Positions 5,210 through 12,226 of a stretch of DNA of 12,226 nucleotides are shown one piece after another. The translations under genes were made by a program, and so were the position numbers. The stretch's first letter is position 1. Each line of letters begins with the position of its first letter. This DNA is from JAABRU01 sp050180235. GTDB taxonomy: Bacteria; Desulfobacterota; Desulfobacteria; Desulfobacterales; Desulfococcaceae. The notes beneath the pieces were generated by a model that saw nothing but the letters and a program-made list of their open reading frames with translations, did no database searches and had not been told where the DNA came from. The stretch lies in contig JBFXEJ010000149.1 in assembly GCA_050180235.1 (NCBI GenBank), forward strand, positions 1 through 12,226, in the 5' to 3' direction.

Positions 5210-6673
5210 ATGACAGTTATATCCCCGGAAGAAGCCTATTCCTTTGACGATGTCCTTCTGGTTCCGAACTATTCAGACGTACTGCCAAAGGATATTGATA
5301 CCCGCACCCGTCTGACCCGTAACCTGAGTCTTTCCATCCCGGTCGTAAGCGCTGCTATGGATACCGTAACAGAATCCCAGGTGGCCATCAGCATGGCCCG
5401 TGCAGGCGGACTGGGATTTATTCACCGCAATATGGGCATTGAACAGCAGGCCAGGGAAGTGGACAAGGTCAAGAAATCCGAAAGCGGCATGATTGTTGAT
5501 CCTGTCACCGTGCATCCGGATCAGTCCATACGTGATGTTCTTACGATCATGGAGCAGTACCGCATTTCCGGCCTTCCTGTAACCAAAGATGACAATCTGG
5601 TGGGCATTGTCACCAACCGTGACCTGAGATTTGAGACTGATCTGGAAAAAAGGGTTTCCGATGTTATGACCAGTGAAAATCTGGTGACAGTGTCTGAAGG
5701 TATCAGTCTGGAGGATTCCAAAAAAACTTTGCACAGACACAGGATTGAAAAACTGCTTGTGGTCGACAAAGATGGGAAACTGACCGGCATGATCACCATC
5801 AAGGATATTGAGAAAATCAAAAAATATCCCCATGCCTGCAAAGACAGCCGGGGAAGGCTCCGGGTGGGCGCAGCCATTGGTGTGGGGCCGGATGCCGAAG
5901 AAAGGGCCCAGGCACTTCTCCGGGCCGGTGCGGATGTGATTCTCATAGACACTTCCCACGGCCATTCCCGGAATGTTATTGAAACCGTGAAAAAACTCAA
6001 AACCGCTTTCCCGAATATCGAACTGATAGCCGGAAACGTGGGCACAGGAAAAGGTGCGCAGGCTCTCATTGAGGCTGGGGTTGACGGCGTGAAAATCGGC
6101 ATCGGTCCAGGATCAATCTGCACCACCCGCATTGTGGCGGGTATCGGGGTTCCCCAGTTCACAGCCATTATGAACTGCAAGGATATATCTGAAAAAACAG
6201 GGGTTCCCCTGATAGCGGACGGGGGCATCAAGTTTTCAGGCGATGTCACCAAAGCCATTGCCGCAGGCGCTCATTCGGTAATGATCGGCGGGCTGTTTGC
6301 AGGTTCAAAGGAAAGTCCGGGCGAAATGGTTTTTTATCAGGGACGCAGTTACAAGGCATACCGGGGCATGGGTTCTCTGGAGGCCATGAAACAGGGCAGC
6401 AAGGACAGATATTATCAGGGAGAAAATGAGCAGGATGACAAACTGGTTCCCGAAGGAATTGTAGGCCGGGTTCCCTATGCCGGGCTGCTGTCGGAAATTG
6501 TGTTTCAGCTTGTGGGCGGACTCAAGGCAGGTATGGGATATGTGGGCTGCCAGACCATTGAGGAACTGCGGCAGAACGCCCGGTTTATCAAAATCAGCGC
6601 GGCGGGTCTGCGGGAAAGCCATGTGCATGATGTTATCATCACCAAAGAGGCTCCCAACTACCGCATGGACTGA
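5210..6673 (+). CDS. guaB: Inosine-5'-monophosphate dehydrogenase
   Basis: The 487-residue enzyme oxidises IMP to XMP with NAD+, the committed step of GMP synthesis, in the cytoplasm. The (beta/alpha)8 barrel starts with FDDVLLVPNYSDVLP (12-26) and STS-like VVSAAMDTVTE (45-55). A Bateman module of two CBS domains is inserted at about 94-203 (VTVHPDQSIRDVL, then VTVSEGISLEDS). NAD-contacting DTSHGHS (247-253), the catalytic loop GPGSICTTR with Cys304, IADGGIKFSGD (335-345) and the mobile flap EGIVGRVPY (415-423) are all present. Length is normal and no lesion is seen. The start has GGAGG eight bases upstream and the usual IMPDH N-terminus. It is followed by a strong hairpin rather than guaA, so it appears monocistronic. 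Confidence 0.98.
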   Translation: MTVISPEEAYSFDDVLLVPNYSDVLPKDIDTRTRLTRNLSLSIPVVSAAMDTVTESQVAISMARAGGLGFIHRNMGIEQQAREVDKVKKSESGMIVDPVTVHPDQSIRDVLTIMEQYRISGLPVTKDDNLVGIVTNRDLRFETDLEKRVSDVMTSENLVTVSEGISLEDSKKTLHRHRIEKLLVVDKDGKLTGMITIKDIEKIKKYPHACKDSRGRLRVGAAIGVGPDAEERAQALLRAGADVILIDTSHGHSRNVIETVKKLKTAFPNIELIAGNVGTGKGAQALIEAGVDGVKIGIGPGSICTTRIVAGIGVPQFTAIMNCKDISEKTGVPLIADGGIKFSGDVTKAIAAGAHSVMIGGLFAGSKESPGEMVFYQGRSYKAYRGMGSLEAMKQGSKDRYYQGENEQDDKLVPEGIVGRVPYAGLLSEIVFQLVGGLKAGMGYVGCQTIEELRQNARFIKISAAGLRESHVHDVIITKEAPNYRMD

Positions 6674-6689
6674 TAATTGATTATTTTTT

Positions 6690-6722
6690 GCCTCAGCCCG
6701 GAGACGGTCTCCGGACTGAGGC
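6690..6722 (+). terminator. Strong hairpin downstream of guaB, probable terminator
   Basis: GCCTCAG pairs with CTGAGGC, and CCGGAGAC with GTCTCCGG, forming a stem of about 15 GC-rich pairs with one mismatch and a minimal loop, 16 nt after the guaB stop. It is followed by ATTGACAGATTTTCC, which lacks a run of T, so termination may be inefficient or Rho-assisted. Confidence 0.5.
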
Positions 6723-6801
6723 ATTGACAGATTTTCCTGAAAGACAAATACGGTACGTGCTGCCTGATACAGCGAATCACAAAAAAACAGGAATGCCTGT
6801 T

Positions 6802-6943
6802 TAAGGCGATTTCCATGAAAAAATGTACCATCATTGCAGGGTGGGCACGGCTTTTTGTGCCCGCCGTTTCAGCAGGACGGCGGGCACAGAAAGGCGTGCC
6901 CGCCCTACGAAAAACGGTATAATCATTAATGGAAATCACCTAA
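6802..6943 (+). mobile_element. 142-nt MITE-like palindromic element, copy 2
   Basis: It has the same orientation, termini and length as copy 1 (3499-3640), with a few substitutions such as GGGTGGGC for GGGCGGGC. It lies between the convergent guaB and glycosyltransferase genes and could act as a transcription barrier. Apart from this element and the guaB hairpin, nothing was seen in 6674-6997. Confidence 0.8.
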
Positions 6944-6997
6944 CTGATCCTGTGTGGATGATTGCGGTATACAAAACGATTGTCCATGAACTGCATC

Positions 6998-7723
6998 CTA
7001 ATCAGAGGGACGTTTGTACCACAGGCGGCAGAGGGTTCTGGAAAAGGGCGCAAAGGGGATAAGGAATACGGACAGGGTGAAGAGCCAGGTCTGAAGCGGT
7101 GAAAACCAGTGCAGTTTCCGCTGTGAGGATATAATGAAATGTTCCCGGATGATGCAGAAATCCATTCCTCTTTTTTTTCCCCACTGCCGGACTTTGATGG
7201 AAAATCCGATTTCCTCGGACGCATACACTCTTTCATCAAATCCGTGTACTGCATCAAAAGCCTCCTTCAGGCAGAAGACAAAAGAGCCTGCTGCCAGTCG
7301 GAATTTCAGGGAAATCATATTCCAGAAATCAATGACTCTCTGCACAAAAGGGGAGGAAACTGTTCCGAAATCCACCCGGATACCGCCGCCGCAGCATTTT
7401 CCGCTTTCCAGTTTCTTCAGGGCAGTTTTCAGAATCACAGGTGTGATAAGGGTGTCAGCGTCCAGAAAAATCAGATAGTTCCCTTTTGCTGCTTTAGCTC
7501 CGGCATTACGCGCGCGGGCAATCTGGCTGATGGGTTCAAACACCACCTGTGCGCCGTATTCACGGGCAATCCTGCCGGTCATATCCGTGGAATTGTTTTC
7601 TGTAACAATGACTTCGCCGGTCATGGCCGTTTTCTGCATGGCCTGTGACAGAGCGTCCAGAGTCTGCGGCAGCCATTTTTCCTCATTGTATGCAGGAATT
7701 ATAACAGAATATGTTTTATCCAT
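6998..7723 (-). CDS. Family 2 glycosyltransferase
   Basis: The 241-residue protein has a GT-A fold glycosyltransferase domain: SVIIPAYNEEKWLP (6-19), GEVIVTENNSTDMTG (36-50), ARARNAGAKAAKGNYLIFLDADT (in part, 69-91) with the metal-binding DAD at 88-90, and SEEIGF (169-174) as the likely acid/acceptor region. It would transfer a sugar from a nucleotide-sugar donor to an unknown acceptor, probably at the cytoplasmic membrane. A hydrophobic stretch near 206-226 (WFSPLQTWLFTLSVFLIPF) may anchor it. The start has AGGA six bases before the ATG. No other polysaccharide genes adjoin it, so the product is unknown. Length is at the short end for the family. Confidence 0.9.
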   Translation of the reverse strand: MDKTYSVIIPAYNEEKWLPQTLDALSQAMQKTAMTGEVIVTENNSTDMTGRIAREYGAQVVFEPISQIARARNAGAKAAKGNYLIFLDADTLITPVILKTALKKLESGKCCGGGIRVDFGTVSSPFVQRVIDFWNMISLKFRLAAGSFVFCLKEAFDAVHGFDERVYASEEIGFSIKVRQWGKKRGMDFCIIREHFIISSQRKLHWFSPLQTWLFTLSVFLIPFAPFSRTLCRLWYKRPSD

Positions 7724-7810
7724 AAAATCCTGAATTATCTGTTTTCAAACAGCAACATTCATGTTACTGTCCGAAGATATTTTACATGAAACTGCAGTTG
7801 GGTGGAGTGG

Positions 7811-7940
7811 AACCCGCCATTTTTTGCGAATCAGGGCATCCCGATGGCAGGCTGCAATTCTCGCCAGACATATTAAAAAATTGTGATTTATGCAGCCGAT
7901 TCATCCTTTTTCAATGCTGAAATCTCTGAAATGGCGGGTT
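7811..7940. repeat. 130-nt unit bounded by 12-nt perfect inverted repeats
   Basis: AACCCGCCATTT (7811-7822) and AAATGGCGGGTT (7929-7940) are exact complements at the ends of a non-coding stretch between divergent genes (glycosyltransferase and nuclease). No target-site duplication is evident and only one copy is visible. It could be a small non-autonomous mobile element or a widely spaced operator. Nothing else was identified in 7724-8039. Confidence 0.45.
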
Positions 7941-8039
7941 AGGCTACTGCTTCATACACCTGCTTTCAGTTTTTGCTGCGGACATTTTGCCTATGGCGGT
8001 TTATAAAAAAATTTCTGTTTATTTGCAAGTGCCTATTTT

Positions 8040-8699
8040 ATGAAACCTGCATACTTTCCCCTTTATTTTGTCATTCTGACCCTGGCTGCCGCTTTTTCCG
8101 GAAACAGTCATGGTGCTGAAAAAATTTTTTTCATCCGGAATGCTGAAATTGCCGCATCTCTCAGAGGAGCCGCACCGGATTTTCCCAAATACACGGGTCA
8201 GATTCTCAATCTGGCCAATCAGAACGCTCAGGCGACAAGGCCGAAAACAGTAGGGCAGATTTCTGAACTGATTCAGCAGTTTCCCGGAAGGGAATATGAG
8301 GAATGGGTGCGGTGGTACACAGCGCAGAAACCGGAAGCCGTTGATCAGGCAACGGAAAAAATATATGATATGATTGTGAAACTCCGCAGGGCAATGGAGG
8401 ATATTGACAAAGCCCTTGTGAAAAAATGGGTGGAAAATCTGATTCTGACCCAAAGCTATGCAGGACTGCGTTTTCAGAAAAGCATTCTGAAGCAGATTGC
8501 AGATACAAAAAAAACAGACTTCCGGCTGGCAAACCCTGAGGAGGAATCAAAAGGAATTGACGGATATATCGGAGATATGCCTGTATCTGTCAAACCTGTC
8601 ACATACAAATCCAAACCTATGCTGCCGGAACAGATTGAGGTGAAAATCATTTATTATGAAAAGAAAAAACACGGCATAAAGGTTTTTTATGATTTCTGA
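8040..8699 (+). CDS. MjaI-like (CTAG-type) restriction endonuclease, 5' end uncertain
   Basis: From about residue 33 the 219-residue frame resembles the MjaI restriction endonuclease family (Pfam RE_MjaI); MjaI itself cuts CTAG. Family-like segments are FPKYTGQILNLANQNAQ (48-64), TRPKTVGQISELIQQFPG (66-83), ATEKIYDMI (104-112), AGLRFQKSIL (141-150) and the probable catalytic core EEESKGIDGYIGDMPVSVKP (167-186), with D174 and K185 as PD-(D/E)xK-type candidates, although a Ser stands where the second acidic residue is usual. The first 26 residues (MKPAYFPLYFVILTLAAAFS...) look like a signal peptide, odd for a restriction enzyme, and no ribosome-binding site precedes this ATG. An ATG at 8110 in another frame would join the domain if one base were added to the A6T7 run at 8119-8131. 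The kinase-like gene starts 15 bp later. No methylase adjoins it. Confidence 0.65.
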   Translation: MKPAYFPLYFVILTLAAAFSGNSHGAEKIFFIRNAEIAASLRGAAPDFPKYTGQILNLANQNAQATRPKTVGQISELIQQFPGREYEEWVRWYTAQKPEAVDQATEKIYDMIVKLRRAMEDIDKALVKKWVENLILTQSYAGLRFQKSILKQIADTKKTDFRLANPEEESKGIDGYIGDMPVSVKPVTYKSKPMLPEQIEVKIIYYEKKKHGIKVFYDF

Positions 8700-8714
8700 A
8701 AGGAGACAGGCAGG

Positions 8715-9419
8715 ATGAACGGCAAAACAGACGTTTCACTGCTGCATGTTCCGGATGTTCTGCTGATTCTGGGCACGGACGCATCCGGAAAAAACCATGT
8801 CACCAATTTTATTGTAAATGAATTGGGAAAGGCCGGTTATGAAGTTGAAAAAAGAGAGGGGTGGTTTTCCAAAGAACCAGGTGATGCGGTATCCAGCGAA
8901 GGCAAGGGATGGTTTGATCTGATGAAGGAAAAGGTTTTTCTTGCCACCTTTCCCCTGACAAAACACCTTATGCCGGTTCTGCTGTTTTTCCTGCTTCAAA
9001 ATGATTTGAAAAGATTCAGAAAAAGCCATAAAAAAATCATTGTGATCAGTCATACGGCCCTTCGTGTTCTGGCCTTCTGGCTGGGTCACAGATTTGAAAG
9101 GGAAGAGGACATCAGACTGCCCGGATTTCTGGATCGTGTGCTGAAAAATATCATCCCGGTTACCGGAACAAAAACCATTGTGCTGGATATAGACCATGAA
9201 ATCCGCAAAAAAAGAATCCGTAAAAGACGGGAAAGCGGAAATGCGGATAATTTTGATCTGTATATGGCAAAAGACAGTCTGCGCGCCGAAAGAATTGAAA
9301 ATTTCCTGATATGGCTGGGAAAAAACCGGCTCAATGCCGTCATCATTGAAAACAATGACCTGGATGATAATGCCCTTTTCCGCGGGATTTTCCGTGCTTT
9401 TTGTATATTTCAGCAATAA
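8715..9419 (+). CDS. P-loop nucleoside/nucleotide kinase-like protein (thymidylate kinase superfamily)
   Basis: The 234-residue protein has a Walker A motif GTDASGKNHVT (20-30), a hydrophobic strand ending in IIVISHTALR (108-117), IVLDID (155-160), an arginine-rich LID-like RKKRIRKRRE (164-173) and a C-terminal SLRAERIENFL (188-198), the order seen in thymidylate-kinase-like enzymes. It would phosphorylate a nucleoside, nucleotide or related small molecule; the substrate cannot be told, and true Tmk signatures such as the N-terminal EGxDGxGK form are altered (GTDASGK). AGGAG lies nine bases before the ATG. It follows the nuclease gene by 15 bp, so the two are probably one transcript. Its stop is 11 bp from the convergent histidine kinase stop, with no terminator between. 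Confidence 0.75.
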   Translation: MNGKTDVSLLHVPDVLLILGTDASGKNHVTNFIVNELGKAGYEVEKREGWFSKEPGDAVSSEGKGWFDLMKEKVFLATFPLTKHLMPVLLFFLLQNDLKRFRKSHKKIIVISHTALRVLAFWLGHRFEREEDIRLPGFLDRVLKNIIPVTGTKTIVLDIDHEIRKKRIRKRRESGNADNFDLYMAKDSLRAERIENFLIWLGKNRLNAVIIENNDLDDNALFRGIFRAFCIFQQ

Positions 9420-9430
9420 AAACGGGTAGT

Positions 9431-11425
9431 TCATTCGGTTTCACCGACTTCATCCTGTCCCGGATCCGCCAGATTTTTAAGGGGAATCCATACATGAAAT
9501 ACTGTGCGGCCGGGCCGGCTTTCAAATTCGATTTTCCCATCATGCTTTTGAATAATTTTCCGGCAGATGTCCAGCCCGAGTCCGCTGCCCTCACCTATGC
9601 CCTTTGTGGTGAAAAAAGGCTCAAAAATCCGGTTGCGGATTTGATCGGGTATGCCGATGCCGCTGTCTGCAACAGAAACGAAAATATAACCGTTTTTTTC
9701 GGAAATGCTGATTTCCAGAACTCCTTTGCAGGACATGGCCTGAAGGGCATTGTGGATCAGATTGGTCCATACCTGGCTGATTTCATCCCTGAAACAGAGA
9801 AGCGGCGGGACATTCCCATACTTCCGTATAACATCCACTCCCTGTCTGATCTGGTTCTGATAAAGTGTGAGCACGGTTTCAATGCAGTCCGGAATATCGG
9901 TCAGCGTTCTTCTGTCTTCCGCATCCCGGAGCGTAAATTTTTTCAGGGCAAATACGATTTTGGATGCCCGTTCCACGGCTGCCAGAATATTTCTGCCGTC
10001 TTCTTTCATTCCGTAAATGCAGTAAACTGTTTTCACTACCTCAGATGCTTCCTGCCATTTCAGCAGGAGCATGAAATCAGAGTTTTTTTCCGTCAGTCCC
10101 ATATCGGCCATCATATCAGCAAGAAATTCGGCATCCGCAATGCCCGCATTTTTGAGATAGGGGATCAGCATACGGCGGTTTTTCCGGATTTCCCTGGTAG
10201 ACAGATTCTCTTCCTTGCGTATAACCTGCTCCAGCACCTCAAAAAGGCAGGGATGCAGTTCTTCGGGAAGAATCTGAAGCACATGGAGAAAACCGGATAC
10301 CAAAGTATCCAGTGCAGCAGACATATTCTGGGCAGCACCGCGGACCACACCCAAAGGATTGTTGATTTCATGTGCAATTCCCGCTGTCAGTTGCCCCAGG
10401 GCCGCCATTTTTTCAGACTGGATCAGTTGCGCCTGGCTTTCTTTGAGTTTTTTCAGGGTAAGTTCAAGCTGCTCATTCATCCGGGACAGGGCTGTGTTTT
10501 TCTGTTTCAGTTCAGCGGTTCTGGTCATAACATTCTGCTCCAGGGTTTTGCTGTATTCCTCAAGTTTTTTGTAGGAATGCTGCAACTGACTTCCCATATC
10601 CGCAAATGCGCGGGCCAGCATTCCCACCTCATCCTCTGTGCGGATGTCAACATGTCCGGAAAAGGAAAAATCCCCACCGGAAATTTTCCTGGCCAGATTC
10701 GTCAGTTGAATCAGCGGATTGGTAATACGGCGGGAAAAAAGAAACACAGCAGAAAAACAGACTGCAAGCAGACCTGAGGAAGTCAGAAGGGTTCTGAGCA
10801 TCATGGTACGGATATGTTCTTCTATCTGCTCTGCGGATCTGCGAATTTCAGCATCGAGATTTCCCCGTGTGTAAATGACTCTCAGAACTCCCCATGGCTG
10901 GGTGCTGATTTGGACAGGTGCAATGATTTCGGTCTCCGGGCCGTCTTCCCCATATTCGGATACGCTCAGTGCGCTCCGGTTCAGTGCCGTCAGATTTCTC
11001 TGATCTGTCAGTATGTTGCGCACATATTCCGGATGAAGTGTATGAACAAAGACCACACCCGAAGAGGATATGAGAACTGCATATTTAATATCCCTGTGTT
11101 TTTTCACATTCGCGTTTACCGATTCCGCAACCCCGGAAAAATTGAAGGCCGCAATGTCTTTTTCCACCTGTATGACCAGGTTGGACACAAAACCCTTTCC
11201 CTGTTCGATCATATATTCCTTCATCAGCACAGAACGTTTTTGCAGTTCGGCATCCATCATTTCTGCCTGAACGGAAATCTGCATCCATGTCAGCAGGGAC
11301 ACAGCAATAAGCATCATCAGGGTAATAACGGCCGTGAGTTTCCAGCGGATGCTCCACCGGATTCCCTTCGGCCTTTCTTTGACCGGATTCAGGATTTTCT
11401 GGATGAAAGTCTGTAATTTTTTCAT
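9431..11425 (-). CDS. Membrane sensor histidine kinase with HAMP domain and a DHp insertion
   Basis: The 664-residue protein has a first membrane helix (about 27-48), a periplasmic sensor of about 160 residues (Cache/PAS-like, not identified), a second helix (about 211-231), HAMP (about 232-284), a coiled coil (285-338), an H-box with His352 (AGIAHEINNPLG) and an ATPase domain: N-box NLIHNALQAM (555-564), DSGIGIP (587-593), FEPFFTT (601-607), GEGSGLGL (611-618). It should autophosphorylate on His352 in response to an extracytoplasmic cue and pass phosphate to a regulator not in this window. Residues about 372-478 form a helical insertion between the two DHp helices; the second helix resumes at AAVERASKIVFALKKF. 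The ATG at 11425 gives a normal MKK N-terminus, though no clear ribosome-binding site is seen. The frame runs upstream into a 142-nt repeat, judged non-coding. Confidence 0.93.
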   Translation of the reverse strand: MKKLQTFIQKILNPVKERPKGIRWSIRWKLTAVITLMMLIAVSLLTWMQISVQAEMMDAELQKRSVLMKEYMIEQGKGFVSNLVIQVEKDIAAFNFSGVAESVNANVKKHRDIKYAVLISSSGVVFVHTLHPEYVRNILTDQRNLTALNRSALSVSEYGEDGPETEIIAPVQISTQPWGVLRVIYTRGNLDAEIRRSAEQIEEHIRTMMLRTLLTSSGLLAVCFSAVFLFSRRITNPLIQLTNLARKISGGDFSFSGHVDIRTEDEVGMLARAFADMGSQLQHSYKKLEEYSKTLEQNVMTRTAELKQKNTALSRMNEQLELTLKKLKESQAQLIQSEKMAALGQLTAGIAHEINNPLGVVRGAAQNMSAALDTLVSGFLHVLQILPEELHPCLFEVLEQVIRKEENLSTREIRKNRRMLIPYLKNAGIADAEFLADMMADMGLTEKNSDFMLLLKWQEASEVVKTVYCIYGMKEDGRNILAAVERASKIVFALKKFTLRDAEDRRTLTDIPDCIETVLTLYQNQIRQGVDVIRKYGNVPPLLCFRDEISQVWTNLIHNALQAMSCKGVLEISISEKNGYIFVSVADSGIGIPDQIRNRIFEPFFTTKGIGEGSGLGLDICRKIIQKHDGKIEFESRPGRTVFHVWIPLKNLADPGQDEVGETE

Positions 11426-11487
11426 GGTGGGGTGGTCAGGTGCCGGTTTATGGCAGATCTCTGTCATGGATTGAAAACGGTCTGTTT

Positions 11488-11629
11488 TAAGGTGATTTCC
11501 ATTAATGATTATACCGTTTTTCGTAGGGCGGGCACGGCTTTCTGTGCCCGCCGTCCTGCTGAAACTGTGGGCACAAAAAGCCGTGCCCACCCTGCAATGA
11601 TGGTACATTTTTTCATGGAAATCGCCTAA
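11488..11629 (-). mobile_element. 142-nt MITE-like palindromic element, copy 3 (inverted)
   Basis: Termini TAAGGTGATTTCCAT and ATGGAAATCGCCTAA and the internal GGGCGGGCACGG palindrome match copies 1 and 2, in opposite orientation; length is again 142 nt. It ends 63 bp upstream of the histidine kinase start and so occupies the expected promoter region of that gene. Confidence 0.8.
11508..11513 (-). promoter_or_regulatory. Perfect TATAAT -10 hexamer inside repeat copy 3, facing the histidine kinase
   Basis: On the minus strand the element reads ACGGTATAATCATTAATGG, an exact sigma-70 -10 consensus 83 nt upstream of the kinase ATG. The hexamer 17 nt further upstream (CGTGCC) is a poor -35, and there is no extended TG. 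The same hexamer occurs at the same place in the other copies. Promoter activity is inference. Confidence 0.35.
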
Positions 11630-12226
11630 GCACAAAGCATATGAAACAGAATCTGAAAAGGATCTGTTTATAGACAGCTAACTGTATCTCATTGTTATTT
11701 CAGGATCTGTACTGTATAATAACTGTGGAATTGCCGGGGCAGATGCAGTTCCTTTGAGCCCTGGCAGGATGTATGGGACAGGTTCCGAAACCGGAACTCC
11801 AGTTTTACTGCATATATCTGGTTATATGACTTGTCTGCAAATGTCAAAGATTTTTATTTGAGCAATATGCCAAAAATATATAACAATTTTGTTTTACTGT
11901 TTTTTATGATTATGGAAAAAACGTGAATTATTCTGATGGTGCAGATTTTTATTTTCATGGAAACCGGGAGCTGTGCAGTTGTTTTTTTCAAATATTTGAT
12001 TTTATAGTAACTCTCCATTTATTTTTTCAGAAAATCCCCTCTTGAGAGGGGCAGAGGTCTGTTTCATAAATATGTTTTCAATGGCGAATCGGTATTACAT
12101 AACTAAAGTTTCTTTACATTAATCATATCTTGTTAAATGTCAGATTGTTATATTGTTATTTATGCTGAAATAATATGCAAGTTGTTTATTTTGATTGATT
12201 TATTTTTGATTATATGTTATTCTGAC
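11630..12226. other. AT-rich intergenic region, no supportable gene
   Basis: No open frame with a credible start and ribosome-binding site was found on either strand. Visible structures are a small hairpin GTTCCG/CGGAAC at 11782-11797 and the palindrome at 12036-12051. The last 170 bases are very AT-rich and may be the promoter region of a gene beyond the window. Confidence 0.6.
12036..12051. repeat. CCCCTCTTGAGAGGGG palindrome
   Basis: Seven-base arms CCCCTCT and AGAGGGG pair perfectly around TG, in otherwise AT-rich sequence. The flanking AAATCCCCTC and GGGGCAGAGGTCTGTTT resemble a short dispersed bacterial repeat type. No adjoining gene in the window explains it. Confidence 0.5.

Noticed and set aside
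5273..6258. Two overlapping minus-strand open frames inside guaB
   Set aside because: They are shadows of guaB, which is complete and unmistakable on the plus strand.
9401..10777. 458-codon plus-strand open frame
   Set aside because: It is antisense to the histidine kinase catalytic region, has no recognisable domain and no ribosome-binding site; the opposite strand carries all kinase boxes.
11426..11635. 70-residue N-terminal extension of the histidine kinase
   Set aside because: It is mostly repeat-encoded (same peptide type as other repeat frames) and precedes a normal MKK start with a membrane helix at the expected distance.
11770..11862. 30-codon open frame starting MYGTGSETG
   Set aside because: Too short, with only a marginal GGCAGG directly abutting the ATG and no family resemblance.

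Overview
This 12.2 kb chromosomal window has moderate GC (mid-40s %, judged by eye). It comes from a Gram-negative, probably environmental bacterium. The gene content (a DUF6485 Cys-rich mini-protein, an AIM24/TIGR00266 protein, a large HAMP histidine kinase) and the dense short palindromic intergenic repeats would fit a Desulfobacterota (deltaproteobacterial sulfate-reducer-like) genome. That assignment is inference and was not tested by any search.

Layout. 1-1034: remains of a type I restriction-modification specificity gene (hsdS, minus strand) stopped after about 112 residues, then about 570 bp of stacked repeats. 1035-3439: an intact type I methylase gene hsdM and an AIM24-family gene, both minus strand, with a 31-nt dyad between them. 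3440-4353: first copy of a 142-nt palindromic mobile-type repeat, a terminator-like hairpin, a second inverted-repeat unit, the DUF6485 gene, and a patch of CACAGAG-type repeats. 4354-6722: divergently placed housekeeping genes, a Sua5/YciO/YrdC-family protein (minus) and guaB (IMP dehydrogenase, plus), the latter followed by a strong hairpin. 6802-6943: second copy of the 142-nt repeat. 6998-7723: a family 2 glycosyltransferase (minus). 7724-8039: intergenic, with a 130-nt unit bounded by 12-nt inverted repeats. 8040-9419: a tight two-gene operon (plus) of a MjaI-like (CTAG-type) restriction endonuclease and a thymidylate-kinase-like P-loop protein. 9431-11425: a 664-aa membrane histidine kinase (minus). 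11488-11629: third copy of the 142-nt repeat just upstream of the kinase gene. 11630-12226: AT-rich sequence with no supportable gene.

How it fits together. Two restriction systems are represented and neither is complete here: the type I locus has a methylase but a truncated specificity gene and no hsdR in view, and the MjaI-like nuclease has no cognate methylase beside it. Only one CTAG tetranucleotide was found by eye in the whole window. The nuclease gene has an ambiguous 5' end: the open frame starts with a signal-peptide-like stretch, but a single missing base in an A6T7 run would restore a shorter, more conventional start. The endonuclease/kinase pair and the 142-nt repeat family (three copies of identical length, one placing a perfect TATAAT just upstream of the sensor kinase) are the most interesting items.
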